A stretch of DNA of 64,000 nucleotides. It comes from Promicromonospora iranensis. Lineage in GTDB: Bacteria; Actinomycetota; Actinomycetes; Actinomycetales; Cellulomonadaceae. The stretch lies in the NCBI RefSeq assembly GCF_028994805.1, contig NZ_JAJQQP010000006.1, positions 310,001 through 374,000 on the forward strand, read 5' to 3'. Position numbers and translations under genes: made by a program. The notes beneath the pieces are model-generated. The model saw only the letters and a program-made list of their open reading frames with translations, ran no database searches and was not told the DNA's origin. Numbering within the stretch: position 1 is the stretch's first letter; every line of letters begins with the position of its first letter. Shown one piece after another: positions 35,408-44,749 of this stretch.

Positions 35408-38400
35408 ATGCATGACGACATCACACTGACCACCGGGCGCGCACAGCGCGTGCTGACGGAGCGCATCTGGCCGGCGGTCCACGGGACGTCCGTCCCGCTC
35501 GGCGTCGAGTGGCACGTGCTGCCGGGGGAGCCGATCCCCCCGCAGGAGGGCCTGGCCCTCGCCATGGAGCCCTACGAGGTGGGCACGCCGTGGGGCAGGG
35601 CCTGGGGCACCACCTGGTTCCGGCTGACCGGGTCGGTGCCCGCCGAGTGGGCGGGCCGTGCCGTCGAGGCGGTGGTCGACCTCGGCTTCGACACCAGCAT
35701 GCCGGGCTTCCAGGCCGAGGCACTGGTCTACCGGCCGGACGGCACCACGGTGAAGTCGATCAACCCGCGCAACCAGTACGTCCCGGTGGCCGACGCCGCG
35801 GCGGGTGGCGAGCAGGTCGAGCTGCTCCTGGAGGCGGCCTCGAACCCGGTGCTGCTCGGGCACGACATGTTCCGGCAGACCCAGGAGGGCGACACCAGGA
35901 CGTCCTCACCGCGCCCTCTCTACACGACGCGGCGCATGGACCTCGCGATCTTCGAGGCCGAGGTGCACGGTCTCGCGCTCGACGTCGAGGTGCTGCTCGA
36001 GCTGCAGGCCGAGCTGCCCACGGGCCGGCGCCGCATGCGGATCCTGCAGGCCCTCGACGACGCCCTCGACGTGCTCGACCTGCAGCGCATCCCCGAGACG
36101 GCGGCGGCGGCCCGGGCGGAGCTCGTGGACGTGCTCGCCAGCCCCGCGGAGGCGAGTGCCCACGAGATCTCGGCGGTCGGGCACGCGCACATCGACTCCG
36201 CCTGGTTGTGGCCGGTGCGGGAGACGATCCGCAAGGTCGCGCGGACGACGTCGTCCATGGCGGACCTCATCGACCGCACCGACGACTTCGTCTACGGCAT
36301 GTCGTCGGCGCAGCAGTACGCGTGGGTCAAGGAGCACCGGCCCGAGGTGTGGACCCGGACCAAGGAGGCGGTGGCGTCCGGGCGGTTCCTGCCGCTGGGC
36401 GGCATGTGGGTCGAGTCCGACACCGTGATGCCGTCGGGCGAGGCGCTCGCGCGCCAGTTCTCCCAGGGGCAGCGGTTCTTCGAGCGTGAGTTCGGCCTGC
36501 GGTCGCACGGTGTCTGGCTGCCGGACTCCTTCGGCTACTCGCCGGCATTGCCGCAGCTCGTGCGCCGCGCCGGGTTCGACTGGTTCTTCACGCAGAAGAT
36601 CTCGTGGAACCAGGTCAACAAGTTCCCGCACCACACGTTCTGGTGGGAGGGCATCGACGGCTCGCGGGTGCTGACCCACTTCCCGCCCATGGACACCTAC
36701 AACGCAGAGCTCTCGGGCGAGGAGGTCGCCCGGGCGACGCGCCAGTTCAACGAGTCCCGGCACGCCACGGGCTCGATCGCACCGGTCGGCCATGGCGACG
36801 GCGGTGGCGGCACGACCCGTGAGATGACCGGCAAGGCCGAGCGGCTCGCCGACCTCGAGGGCAGCGCGAAGGTGCGCTGGGAGCACCCGGACGCGTTCTT
36901 CGAGCGTGCTCGCACGGAGCTGGCCGCGCACGCGACCAGTGACAGCGCTGTCTGGGTGGGCGAGCTCTACCTGGAGCTGCACCGCGCCACGCTGACCTCG
37001 CAGCACAAGACCAAGCAGGGCAACCGGCGCAACGAGCACCTGCTGGTCGAGGCGGAGGCGTGGGCGGCCACGGCGTCCGTCCGCACCGGTGCGGACTACC
37101 CGTACGACGAGCTGGACTCGCTGTGGCAGCAGGTGCTGCTGCTGCAGTTCCACGACATCCTGCCCGGGACGTCGGTCGCCTGGGTGCACCGGGAGGCCAT
37201 GGAGCAGCACGCGGCGATCACGGCGGGTGCGCAGGAGATCATCGAGCGCTCCCTGCGGACGCTGGTGGGCGAGGGCGACACCGCCCTGCGGGCGAACCCC
37301 GCGGTGTTCGCCCAGGCGGGCGTGCCGGCCCTGGGTGTGGCCCCGGCGTCGGCCCCGGCCGCGGCGGCCAGCACCCTGACCGAGCTGCCCGGCGGCGGCT
37401 ACGTGCTGGCGAACGACCTCGTCCGGGTCACGCTCGACGGGGCCGGGCACGTGACGTCCGCGATCGACCTCGCCACCGGCCGCGACGCCGTCGCGCCCGG
37501 CCGCGAGGCCAACGTGCTCCAGCTCCACCAGGACTTCCCGAACAAGTGGGACGCCTGGGACGTCGACCGGTTCTACCGCAACTCGGTGACGGACCTGCGC
37601 GCGGCCGAGAAGGTCACCGCCACGGTCGACGAGGGCGTGGCGGTCGTGACCGTGCGTCGGACGTTCTCCTCGTCCAGTCTCGAGCAGGTGATCACCCTCG
37701 CGCCGGGCAGCCGGACCCTCGAGGTCGCCCTGGAGACCGACTGGCACGAGGCCGAGAAGTTCCTCAAGGTCGCCTTCCCGCTCGACGTGCGCGCCGAGCA
37801 CATGGCGGCAGAGACCCAGTTCGGGTTCCACAAGCGGGTGACCCACACCAACACCAGCTGGGAGGCGGCCAAGTTCGAGACCTCCATGCACAAGTGGGTG
37901 CTCGCCGAGGAGCCAGGCTTCGGCGTCGGCCTGGTCAACGACTCGGTCTACGGGTACGACGTGACCCGTGAGGTGTCCGACGACGGGGTGGCGCCGGCGC
38001 CGGGGGCCCCCGACGTGACGACCACCGTGCGCCTGTCGCTGCTGCGGGCACCGCGGTTCCCCGACCCCGAGACGGACCAGGGGAGCCAGACCCACCGCTA
38101 CGGCCTGGTGGTGGGTGTGGACACCGCGGCGGTGACCGAGGCGGGCGCGACGTTCGGCGCGCGGCCGCGGGAGCTGCGCGGTGGCGCCGGGTTCGAACCC
38201 CTGGTCAGCGTGTCGGGCGGCGTGACGCTGTCGGCCGTCAAGCTCGCCGACGACCGGTCGGGCGATCTCGTGGTCCGCGTCTACGAGGCGCTGGGCCGCC
38301 GGGCGTCGGGCACCGTCACGGTGGCCGCGCCGGTGTCCGGTGCGCGCACCGTGAGCCTGATCGAGGACGACCTCGAGGGTGGTGCCGCGGACGTCACGGC

Positions 38401-38467
38401 GGCCGGCGCCGTCACCGTCGAGCTCAGCCCGTTCGAGGTCCGCACCCTGCGCTTCACGCGCGCATAG
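35408..38467 (+). CDS. GH38 alpha-mannosidase, cytoplasmic
   Basis: Family 38 enzymes release alpha-linked mannose with retention, using zinc. The 1019-residue protein has the zinc/catalytic segment GHAHIDSAWLWPVRE (about 257-271), the nucleophile region LPDSFGYSPALPQL (about 372-385), PHHTFWWEGIDGSRVLTHFPP, and GHGDGGGGTT. A C-terminal beta-rich half follows, so the length is complete. No signal peptide is present, so it acts on imported oligosaccharides. ATG 35408 follows GGGGAGG. It opens the mannoside locus and ends before a strong hairpin. Confidence 0.93.
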   Translation: MHDDITLTTGRAQRVLTERIWPAVHGTSVPLGVEWHVLPGEPIPPQEGLALAMEPYEVGTPWGRAWGTTWFRLTGSVPAEWAGRAVEAVVDLGFDTSMPGFQAEALVYRPDGTTVKSINPRNQYVPVADAAAGGEQVELLLEAASNPVLLGHDMFRQTQEGDTRTSSPRPLYTTRRMDLAIFEAEVHGLALDVEVLLELQAELPTGRRRMRILQALDDALDVLDLQRIPETAAAARAELVDVLASPAEASAHEISAVGHAHIDSAWLWPVRETIRKVARTTSSMADLIDRTDDFVYGMSSAQQYAWVKEHRPEVWTRTKEAVASGRFLPLGGMWVESDTVMPSGEALARQFSQGQRFFEREFGLRSHGVWLPDSFGYSPALPQLVRRAGFDWFFTQKISWNQVNKFPHHTFWWEGIDGSRVLTHFPPMDTYNAELSGEEVARATRQFNESRHATGSIAPVGHGDGGGGTTREMTGKAERLADLEGSAKVRWEHPDAFFERARTELAAHATSDSAVWVGELYLELHRATLTSQHKTKQGNRRNEHLLVEAEAWAATASVRTGADYPYDELDSLWQQVLLLQFHDILPGTSVAWVHREAMEQHAAITAGAQEIIERSLRTLVGEGDTALRANPAVFAQAGVPALGVAPASAPAAAASTLTELPGGGYVLANDLVRVTLDGAGHVTSAIDLATGRDAVAPGREANVLQLHQDFPNKWDAWDVDRFYRNSVTDLRAAEKVTATVDEGVAVVTVRRTFSSSSLEQVITLAPGSRTLEVALETDWHEAEKFLKVAFPLDVRAEHMAAETQFGFHKRVTHTNTSWEAAKFETSMHKWVLAEEPGFGVGLVNDSVYGYDVTREVSDDGVAPAPGAPDVTTTVRLSLLRAPRFPDPETDQGSQTHRYGLVVGVDTAAVTEAGATFGARPRELRGGAGFEPLVSVSGGVTLSAVKLADDRSGDLVVRVYEALGRRASGTVTVAAPVSGARTVSLIEDDLEGGAADVTAAGAVTVELSPFEVRTLRFTRA

Positions 38468-38487
38468 CTGGACCGGGCGGAGAGCAG

Positions 38488-38553
38488 GTGGTCGGCAGTT
38501 CGTCAGGTGGTCGGTAGTCCGAGCTGCCGATCACCTGACGGACTGCCGACCAC
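38488..38553 (+). terminator. 30-bp hairpin after the GH38 gene
   Basis: Arms 38488-38517 and 38524-38553 with a 6-base loop pair along all 30 positions in plus-strand RNA. The three non-Watson-Crick positions are all G-U there and would be A-C on the other strand. Each arm contains two near-copies of GGTGGTCGGCAGT. No T-run follows. It most likely ends or stabilises the GH38 transcript. Confidence 0.7.
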
Positions 38554-38564
38554 GCGGGCCTGCC

Positions 38565-38593
38565 TTGACAGCACCGGGGGCGCGCGGGAGGCT
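38565..38593 (+). promoter_or_regulatory. Promoter of the sugar-binding protein gene
   Basis: A consensus TTGACA (38565-38570), 17-bp spacer and GAGGCT (38588-38593). The predicted start is at 38600, the first base of the operator. Confidence 0.55.
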
Positions 38594-38599
38594 GGCGGG

Positions 38600-38613
38600 C
38601 TAAAGCGCTTTAG
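38600..38613. promoter_or_regulatory. LacI-family operator
   Basis: The perfect 14-bp palindrome CTAAAGCGCTTTAG has the central CG typical of LacI/GalR-family sites. It covers +1 to +14 of the predicted transcript. The LacI-type gene two genes downstream is the obvious ligand and would be autoregulated. Confidence 0.75.
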
Positions 38614-38668
38614 TCGACATCGCAGCACCACGCAGGACGCGACGAAGCATCTGCTGGAAGGAACTGTC

Positions 38669-39961
38669 ATGACGATCACGAGGATCGGGGCCGCGGGAGC
38701 CGCCCTGACCGTGCTGGCCGCTCTCGGTGGCTGCACCGTCGACGGTGCCGACGGCACGACGGCCGAGCCGGCCGCGGACGCGGCCGCGGCGGCCGACGTG
38801 ACCGGGGAGGTCACGCTGCAGACCTGGGCGCTCGAGCCGCGCTTCACCCAGTACGTCGAGGGAGTCATCGCCGGCTTCGAGAAGACGTACCCCGGCACCT
38901 CGGTGACCTGGCTCGACCAGCCGGGCGACGGGTACTCGGAGACCGTGCTCTCGCAGGCCGCCGCCGGCGAGCTGCCCGACGTCACGAACCTGCCGCCCGA
39001 CTTCGCCTTCTCGCTGGCGCGCGAGGACCTCCTCACGGACCTCACCACCGTCGACGACGAGCTCGCGGACACGTACGTGCCCGGAGCGCTGGAGGCCTAC
39101 GAGTACGCAGGCATCGAGGGCACGTTCGGGTACCCGTGGTACCTGACCACCGACCTGAACTACTGGAACACGGAGATGTTCGAGGAGGCGGGCCTCGACC
39201 CGGCGGCGCCGCCCACCACGCTCGACGAGCTCGTCGAGCAGGCACGCACGATGAAGGAGGTCACCGGCGGCTACCTCATGAGCCGCAAGCCGGGACTGGG
39301 CGACTTCGCGGCCGAGGGCGTCCCGGTGCTGTCCGAGGACGGCACGACGTTCACGTTCAACACGCCGGAGGCCGCCGGGCTGCTCGACGTCTACCGCGAC
39401 GCGTACGCCGACGGGCTCATGCCCGACGACGTGCTCACCGACGCCTACCTCGGCAACAGCCAGCTGTTCACCGAGGGCGAGGTGGCGTGGTCCACGGGTG
39501 GTGGCAACTTCATCAGCACCGTGCTCGAGAACAACCCGTCGCTCGAGGGGAAGATCGTCCCCTCGCCGTACATGGGCACCACGCCGCTGTACGTGCAAGG
39601 GCTGTCGGTCTCGAACCAGTCGGCCAACCTGCCGACCGCGGTGGCGCTGGCGCGGTTCATCACGAACGCCGCCAACCAGGAGGCGTTCGCGGCGGAGGCG
39701 CCCGGCGTCTTCCCGTCGACCACCACGTCGCTGGAGCAACCGGAGCTCGGCGAGAGCGACGGGACCCCGCAGGGCGCGGCCAAGCAGATCGCGTTCACCA
39801 GCCTCACCACCGCGCGGGTGCTGCAGCCGGTCGAGGTCAGCGAGGCGATGACGACGATCGTCAACCAGCAGCTCGCGGCGGCGATAGCGGGGGACACGAC
39901 GTCGCAGGAGGCCCTGGACGCGGCGGTCGAAGAGTGCAACAAGCTGCTCGCCGACCAGTGA
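38669..39961 (+). CDS. Extracellular sugar-binding lipoprotein (ABC transporter, CUT1 type)
   Basis: This 430-residue solute-binding protein captures oligosaccharides for an ABC importer. It has a lipoprotein signal with lipobox LGGC (cysteine about 23), then the family 1 fold opening EVTLQTWALEPRFTQYVEGVIAGFE and the hinge regions FGYPWYLTTDLNYWN and GEVAWSTGGGNF. ATG 38669 follows GGAAGGA. Permease and ATPase genes, which usually follow, are absent; LacI overlaps its stop by four bases. The ligand is probably a mannose-containing glycan, from the neighbours only. Confidence 0.88.
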   Translation: MTITRIGAAGAALTVLAALGGCTVDGADGTTAEPAADAAAAADVTGEVTLQTWALEPRFTQYVEGVIAGFEKTYPGTSVTWLDQPGDGYSETVLSQAAAGELPDVTNLPPDFAFSLAREDLLTDLTTVDDELADTYVPGALEAYEYAGIEGTFGYPWYLTTDLNYWNTEMFEEAGLDPAAPPTTLDELVEQARTMKEVTGGYLMSRKPGLGDFAAEGVPVLSEDGTTFTFNTPEAAGLLDVYRDAYADGLMPDDVLTDAYLGNSQLFTEGEVAWSTGGGNFISTVLENNPSLEGKIVPSPYMGTTPLYVQGLSVSNQSANLPTAVALARFITNAANQEAFAAEAPGVFPSTTTSLEQPELGESDGTPQGAAKQIAFTSLTTARVLQPVEVSEAMTTIVNQQLAAAIAGDTTSQEALDAAVEECNKLLADQ

Positions 39962-41007
39962 CGTCGTTCGCCGAGCGCGCGGGCCGCCGCCCCACCATCG
40001 CCGACATCGCCGCGCAGGCGGGCGTCTCCCCGACGGCGGTGTCGTTCGCGCTCAACGACCGCCCGGGAATCAGCGAACAGACCCGGACCCGCATCCTCGC
40101 CGCCGTCACGGAGCTCGGATGGCGGCCGAACGTGGCCGCCCGCGCCCTGGGCGGACGGCGGGCCGACACGGTGGGCCTGGTCGTCGCGCGCCCCGCGCGG
40201 ACGCTGGGCGTCGAGCCGTTCTTCGCCCAGCTGGTCTCGGGGCTGCAGGCACGGCTGTCGGCCGACCTCGTGGCCCTGCAGCTGCTCGTCGTGGAGGACG
40301 TCTCCGCCGAGCTCGACGTGTACCGCCGCTGGGCCGCGGAGCGGCGCACGGACGGGGTGGTGGTGCTCGACCTGAAGCAGGACGACCCGCGCCCCGAGGC
40401 GCTGGGGCGGGCAGGACTGCCCGCCGTGCTGGTGGGCGGTGACGGTACGCCAGGCCCCGTGCCGGCGGTCTTCGCCGACGACCACGCCGCCGTGACCGTG
40501 CTCGCGGAGCACCTGGCCGCGCTGGGGCACGCGCACGTCGGCCACGTCGGCGGCATCCCCGCCTACGTCCACTCCGCGCGGCGGGTCGCCGCGCTGCACG
40601 ACGCCGGGGCGCGCCTCGGTCTGACCATCACGACAGTGCCGACGGACTTCTCGCAGGACGAGGCCGCGGCAGCCACCCGGGCCCTCCTGGCCCGCGACGA
40701 AAGGCCTACTGCAATCGTCTACGACTCCGACGTCGCCGCGCTCGCGGGCGTCACCGTACTGGCCGAGGCAGGACTCAGCGTCCCCGGGGACCTCTCGGTG
40801 GCCTCCTTCGACGACTCCGAGCTCGTGCGCCTCGCGCACCCACCGCTCACCGCCATGACCCGGGACACCTTCGAGCTCGGCGAGCTCGTGGCCGAGACCG
40901 TGCTGTCGCTGGTCCGGGGCCGGGCGGTGCCCGACGTCGTCAGCGCTCCCACCTCGCGGCTGACCGTGCGGGGCAGCACGGGCCGCGTGCCGGAGGTGGT
41001 CGCATGA
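39958..41007 (+). CDS. LacI-family transcriptional regulator
   Basis: The 349-residue regulator has the LacI helix-turn-helix TIADIAAQAGVSPTAVSFALNDRPGISEQTRTRI (about 13-46), with the hinge helix NVAARALGG that inserts in the minor groove. A periplasmic-binding-like effector domain follows. The GTG at 39958 overlaps the binding-protein stop, and its own stop overlaps the GH92 start (ATGA), so all three are co-translated. The operator at 38600-38613 is the likely target, making it an autoregulated repressor relieved by a sugar. Confidence 0.92.
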   Translation: MTSFAERAGRRPTIADIAAQAGVSPTAVSFALNDRPGISEQTRTRILAAVTELGWRPNVAARALGGRRADTVGLVVARPARTLGVEPFFAQLVSGLQARLSADLVALQLLVVEDVSAELDVYRRWAAERRTDGVVVLDLKQDDPRPEALGRAGLPAVLVGGDGTPGPVPAVFADDHAAVTVLAEHLAALGHAHVGHVGGIPAYVHSARRVAALHDAGARLGLTITTVPTDFSQDEAAAATRALLARDERPTAIVYDSDVAALAGVTVLAEAGLSVPGDLSVASFDDSELVRLAHPPLTAMTRDTFELGELVAETVLSLVRGRAVPDVVSAPTSRLTVRGSTGRVPEVVA

Positions 41008-44000
41008 CCGGCCCCGCACACGTCCCGGCCGGCCTGCCCGGTGTCGGCCTGACCAGGCAGGACGCACGACGGATCGACCACAGCGGCGAGGGCCGCACGG
41101 TGGTGCTCGACGGTCTGGACGTGCCGGTCGAGTCGGGTACCGAGCTGCGCTGGACGCTCCTGCCGGTGCTCGACCAGGAGCTCACCTATCGCTCGACCTA
41201 CGTGGCCGTCGACCTGCTGCTCGACGACGGGACCTGGCTCTCGCAGACCGCGCCCGGCCGCGCGCTCACCGACCAGCACGGCATGCTCGCGACCGCCGTC
41301 GGGCAGGGCGAGGCCCGGATCCTGGTACCCGACCACTGGAACGCCGTCCGCGTCGGCCTGGACGACGTGGCCGAGCGGCTGCCCGGCCGCCGCGTGCGCG
41401 CCGCCGCAGTCGTGACCGCGCCGCCGGACGGCGGGGACACCGAGGTGTGGCTCGACGCCGTCACGGTCGGACCGCGTCCGGAACGGACCGTGACCGGCCG
41501 CACCGACCTCGTCGACACCCGCCGCGGCACGCACTCCTCGGGCACGTACTCGCGCGGCAACAACGTGCCGGCGGCGGCCGTGCCGAACGGCTTCACGATG
41601 TGGGTGCCGCTGACCGACGCGTCGTCGGCGAGCTGGCTCTACTCCTGGGCAGCGCACAACGGGCCCGGCAACCGGCCGCGTCTGCAGGGCGTCGGCATCT
41701 CGCACGAGCCGAGCCCGTGGATGGGGGACCGCAACCAGCTCGCGTTCCATCTGGTCCCGGCCCTGCCGGACGGGGACGGCGTGCCGGACGCGGGCCTGGA
41801 GGCCCGCGCCGTCGGCTTCTCCCACGACGACGAGACCGCCCGCCCGCACCGGTACACCGTCGACCTGGACGGCGGTGCGCGGGTCGACGTCGCCGCGGCC
41901 GACCACGGTGGGGTGCTCCGCTTCACGTTCCCGCCCGGAGCCACCACCGGCCACCTGATCGTCGACGCCGTGAGCGACGCCGGCGCCGCCGGCCCGCCCG
42001 TGGCCGTCACCGTGCACGACGACGGCACGCTCACCGGCTGGAGCGACCACGGCAGCCCGCTGTCGGTGGGCCGCAGCCGCATGTACGTGGTGGGCCAGGT
42101 CTCCCGGCCGGTCCTGCGCACCGGCCGGGCGCACGGCCGGGAACACGCCACCTACGCGACGGTGGCGCTGGACCCGGCGGCCGCACCCGGTGACCAGCCG
42201 GACCGCACGGTAGAGGTGCGCGTGGCGACGTCGTACATCAGCGAGGACCTCGCCTGGCGCGCCCTGGACCGGGAGGTGAGCGGATCCTTCGACGACGTGG
42301 CCGAGCGCGCCCGCGCACAGTGGGAGGAGCGCCTGGGCGTGCTCGACGTCGCGGGCGCGTCGCCGGAACAGCAGGTCACGCTCTACTCCAACCTCTACCG
42401 CCTCAACCTCTACCCCTCCTCGTACACCGAGGTCGGGACCGACGGCCAGCTCGTGCACGCCTCGCCGGTGCTCGACGGCGCACCCGTCGTACCCGGCGAG
42501 ATGTTCGTCAACCACGGCTTCTGGGACACCTACCGCACCTGCTGGCCCGCCTACGCGCTGCTCTACCCGGAGGTCGCCGCACGGCTCGCCGACGGGTTCG
42601 TGCAGCAGTACCGCGAGGGCGGCTGGGTCGCGCGGTGGTCGTCGCCGGGCTACGCGGACCTGATGACGGGCACGTCGTCCGACGTCGCCTTCGCCGACCT
42701 GTACCTCCGCGGTGTCACCCTGCCCGACCCGCTCGCGACCTACGACGCGGGCCTGCGCAACGCGACGGCGCTGCCCACCCGGTCCGGCGTGGGCCGCAAG
42801 GGCCAGGACTTCGCCCTCACCCACGGGTGGGTGCCACGCGACGTCGACGAGTCGGTGTCCTGGAGCCTCGAGGGCTACATCAACGACGCCGGCCTGGCGC
42901 GGATGGCCGAGGCGCTCGCGGACGCACCAGGGACTCCCGAGGAGCGCCGCCGTACGCTGCGGGACGAGGCGGCCTACCTGCGGCAGAGCTCTCACGGGTA
43001 CGTGCACCTGTTCGACCCGGAGACGGGGTTCTTCCGCGGGCGCGGCCGGGACGGCGGGTTCGGCTCGGAGCCGTTCGACCCGGACGTGTGGGGCGGCGAC
43101 TACACCGAGTCGGACGCCTGGAACTTCCTCTTCCACCCCGTGCACGACGGGGCCGGCCTGGCCGCGCTGCACGGCGGCCGTGCCGGGCTGGAGCGCCTGC
43201 TGGAGACGTTCTTCGCCACACCCGAGCGGGCGGACAAGCCCGGGACGTACGGGTTCGTGATCCACGAGATGGTCGAGGCGCGCGACGTGCGTCTGGGCCA
43301 GCTCGGCCAGTCCAACCAGGTGTCGCACCACATCCCGTACGTGTGGCTGTACGCCGGTCGCCCGGACCGCACGCAGGAGACGGTGCGCGAGATCCTGGCC
43401 CGGCTGTGGACCGGCAGCGAGATCGGGCAGGGCTACCACGGCGACGAGGACAACGGTGAGATGTCCGCCTGGTACCTCCTCTCGGCCCTGGGCCTCTACC
43501 CGCTGGAGATCGGCTCGTCGCGCTGGGCCGTGGGCTCGCCGCTCTTCGAGCGGGCGGTGGTGCACCGGCCCGACGGCGACCTGGTGGTCGAGGCCCCCGG
43601 TGCGGCGGACCGCTGGTACGTGGCGGGCCTGGAGGTGGCCGACGGCGCCGGTGCGACCCGGGCGGTCACGTCGCCGTCGGTGGAGCACGGCGAGCTGACC
43701 GGGGGAGCGACCCTGCGGTTCGCCCTGTCCGAGGCACCGACCCGCTGGGGCGCGGCTGCGCCGTCGGGCGCCCCGGTGGACGGTGAGGTGGGCGGCCCCT
43801 GGCAGCGGGCCGACGGCGGCTGGCACAGCACCGCGGGCCCTGTGCCGGGTCTGACCGACGGCGACCTGACGACCGCCGTCGAGGTAGCGGGGACGCTGGA
43901 GTGGCTGCCGTCCGGGGAGGCGCCGGAGGGCGCCGTGCTGCGCGCCTACACGCTGACGTCGTCGACGCGGGCGGCTGGAGCGGACGGGAGGCCGCCGTCG

Positions 44001-44177
44001 ACGTGGCGACTGGTCGCGGACGACGGCCGCGTGCTGGACGAGCGGTCCGGGCAGGAGTGGCGCTGGCCGGGCCAGCTGCGGCCGTTCGTGCTGGCCGAGC
44101 CCGTGGCGCTGACCGGCCTCCGGCTGGAGCTCCGTGACGGCGGGGCGCTGGCCCAGGTGGAGCTGCTCGTCGGCTGA
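41004..44177 (+). CDS. GH92 alpha-1,2-mannosidase, cytoplasmic
   Basis: Family 92 enzymes are calcium-dependent inverting exo-mannosidases that trim alpha-1,2 mannose from N-glycans and mannoproteins. The 1057-residue protein has an N-terminal beta domain and a C-terminal alpha barrel with NHGFWDTYRTCWPAYALLYP, GYADLMTGTSSDVAFADLY and the catalytic-region GDEDNGEMSAWYLLSALGLY near 812-832. A further beta domain follows to the end. No signal peptide is visible, unlike many Bacteroides GH92 proteins. It is coupled to the LacI gene. Confidence 0.93.
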   Translation: MTGPAHVPAGLPGVGLTRQDARRIDHSGEGRTVVLDGLDVPVESGTELRWTLLPVLDQELTYRSTYVAVDLLLDDGTWLSQTAPGRALTDQHGMLATAVGQGEARILVPDHWNAVRVGLDDVAERLPGRRVRAAAVVTAPPDGGDTEVWLDAVTVGPRPERTVTGRTDLVDTRRGTHSSGTYSRGNNVPAAAVPNGFTMWVPLTDASSASWLYSWAAHNGPGNRPRLQGVGISHEPSPWMGDRNQLAFHLVPALPDGDGVPDAGLEARAVGFSHDDETARPHRYTVDLDGGARVDVAAADHGGVLRFTFPPGATTGHLIVDAVSDAGAAGPPVAVTVHDDGTLTGWSDHGSPLSVGRSRMYVVGQVSRPVLRTGRAHGREHATYATVALDPAAAPGDQPDRTVEVRVATSYISEDLAWRALDREVSGSFDDVAERARAQWEERLGVLDVAGASPEQQVTLYSNLYRLNLYPSSYTEVGTDGQLVHASPVLDGAPVVPGEMFVNHGFWDTYRTCWPAYALLYPEVAARLADGFVQQYREGGWVARWSSPGYADLMTGTSSDVAFADLYLRGVTLPDPLATYDAGLRNATALPTRSGVGRKGQDFALTHGWVPRDVDESVSWSLEGYINDAGLARMAEALADAPGTPEERRRTLRDEAAYLRQSSHGYVHLFDPETGFFRGRGRDGGFGSEPFDPDVWGGDYTESDAWNFLFHPVHDGAGLAALHGGRAGLERLLETFFATPERADKPGTYGFVIHEMVEARDVRLGQLGQSNQVSHHIPYVWLYAGRPDRTQETVREILARLWTGSEIGQGYHGDEDNGEMSAWYLLSALGLYPLEIGSSRWAVGSPLFERAVVHRPDGDLVVEAPGAADRWYVAGLEVADGAGATRAVTSPSVEHGELTGGATLRFALSEAPTRWGAAAPSGAPVDGEVGGPWQRADGGWHSTAGPVPGLTDGDLTTAVEVAGTLEWLPSGEAPEGAVLRAYTLTSSTRAAGADGRPPSTWRLVADDGRVLDERSGQEWRWPGQLRPFVLAEPVALTGLRLELRDGGALAQVELLVG

Positions 44178-44213
44178 GCCGGGACATCGATGGGCAGCAC
44201 AGCTCCTGCGGAG

Positions 44214-44219
44214 TACCGT
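44214..44219 (+). promoter_or_regulatory. -10 box of the RDD gene (leaderless)
   Basis: TACCGT ends 7 bases before ATG 44227. Confidence 0.45.
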
Positions 44220-44226
44220 CTGCCTG

Positions 44227-44733
44227 ATGAATGCCGAGGCGTGGCGCCGCATCGCCGCATGGCTGGTCGACTGGCTCTGCTTCCTCGTGTGGCTCGGGCT
44301 GCTCGCGGCGGTCGGGATCCCGCTGTACCTCTCCGGAGTGACGGGCCAGTGGTCCGCCCTGACGACGAACGTGATGTCGGCGCTCGTCACGGCGGTGCCG
44401 CTGACGGTCTTCCTCGCCGCTCTCGAGTCCGGCACGCGGCAGGCGACGATCGGCAAGCGCGTGCTGGGGCTCAAGGTGGTGGGCGCCAGGGACGGCGAGC
44501 GGCTCTCGTTCGCCGCTGCCCTGACCCGGAACGCGCTCAAGATCGCCGTGCCGTGGACGATCGGTCATGCCGCGGCGATCGGCCTCGTCAGAGCGTCGGA
44601 GATCGGCCCCGGCCTCGCGGTCCTCACGGCTGCGGCGTACGTGCTCCCGATCGTGTACGTCATCACCCTGTTCGCCGGCGGGGGCCGCACCCCGTACGAC
44701 CACGCCGGCGGAGCCAGGGTCGTCCGCGCCTGA
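44227..44733 (+). CDS. RDD family membrane protein
   Basis: RDD proteins are small membrane proteins named after conserved Arg and Asp residues; most have no proven function, though some transport ions. The 168-residue protein starts with the RDD-like helix WRRIAAWLVDWLCFLVWL, has the IGKRVLGLKVVGARDGERLSFAAALTRN loop typical of the family, and three or four membrane helices. It has its own leaderless start after the GH92 gene and converges on the GH18 gene with 16 bases between. Confidence 0.8.
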   Translation: MNAEAWRRIAAWLVDWLCFLVWLGLLAAVGIPLYLSGVTGQWSALTTNVMSALVTAVPLTVFLAALESGTRQATIGKRVLGLKVVGARDGERLSFAAALTRNALKIAVPWTIGHAAAIGLVRASEIGPGLAVLTAAAYVLPIVYVITLFAGGGRTPYDHAGGARVVRA

Positions 44734-44749
44734 CCCCGGCGTCGGTCCG

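Noticed and set aside
40719-44540. A 1273-residue open frame on the reverse strand across the GH92 and LacI genes
   Set aside because: It lies antisense to two clearly recognisable genes, has Arg/His/Gly-rich composition typical of shadow frames in high-GC DNA, and shows no family motif.
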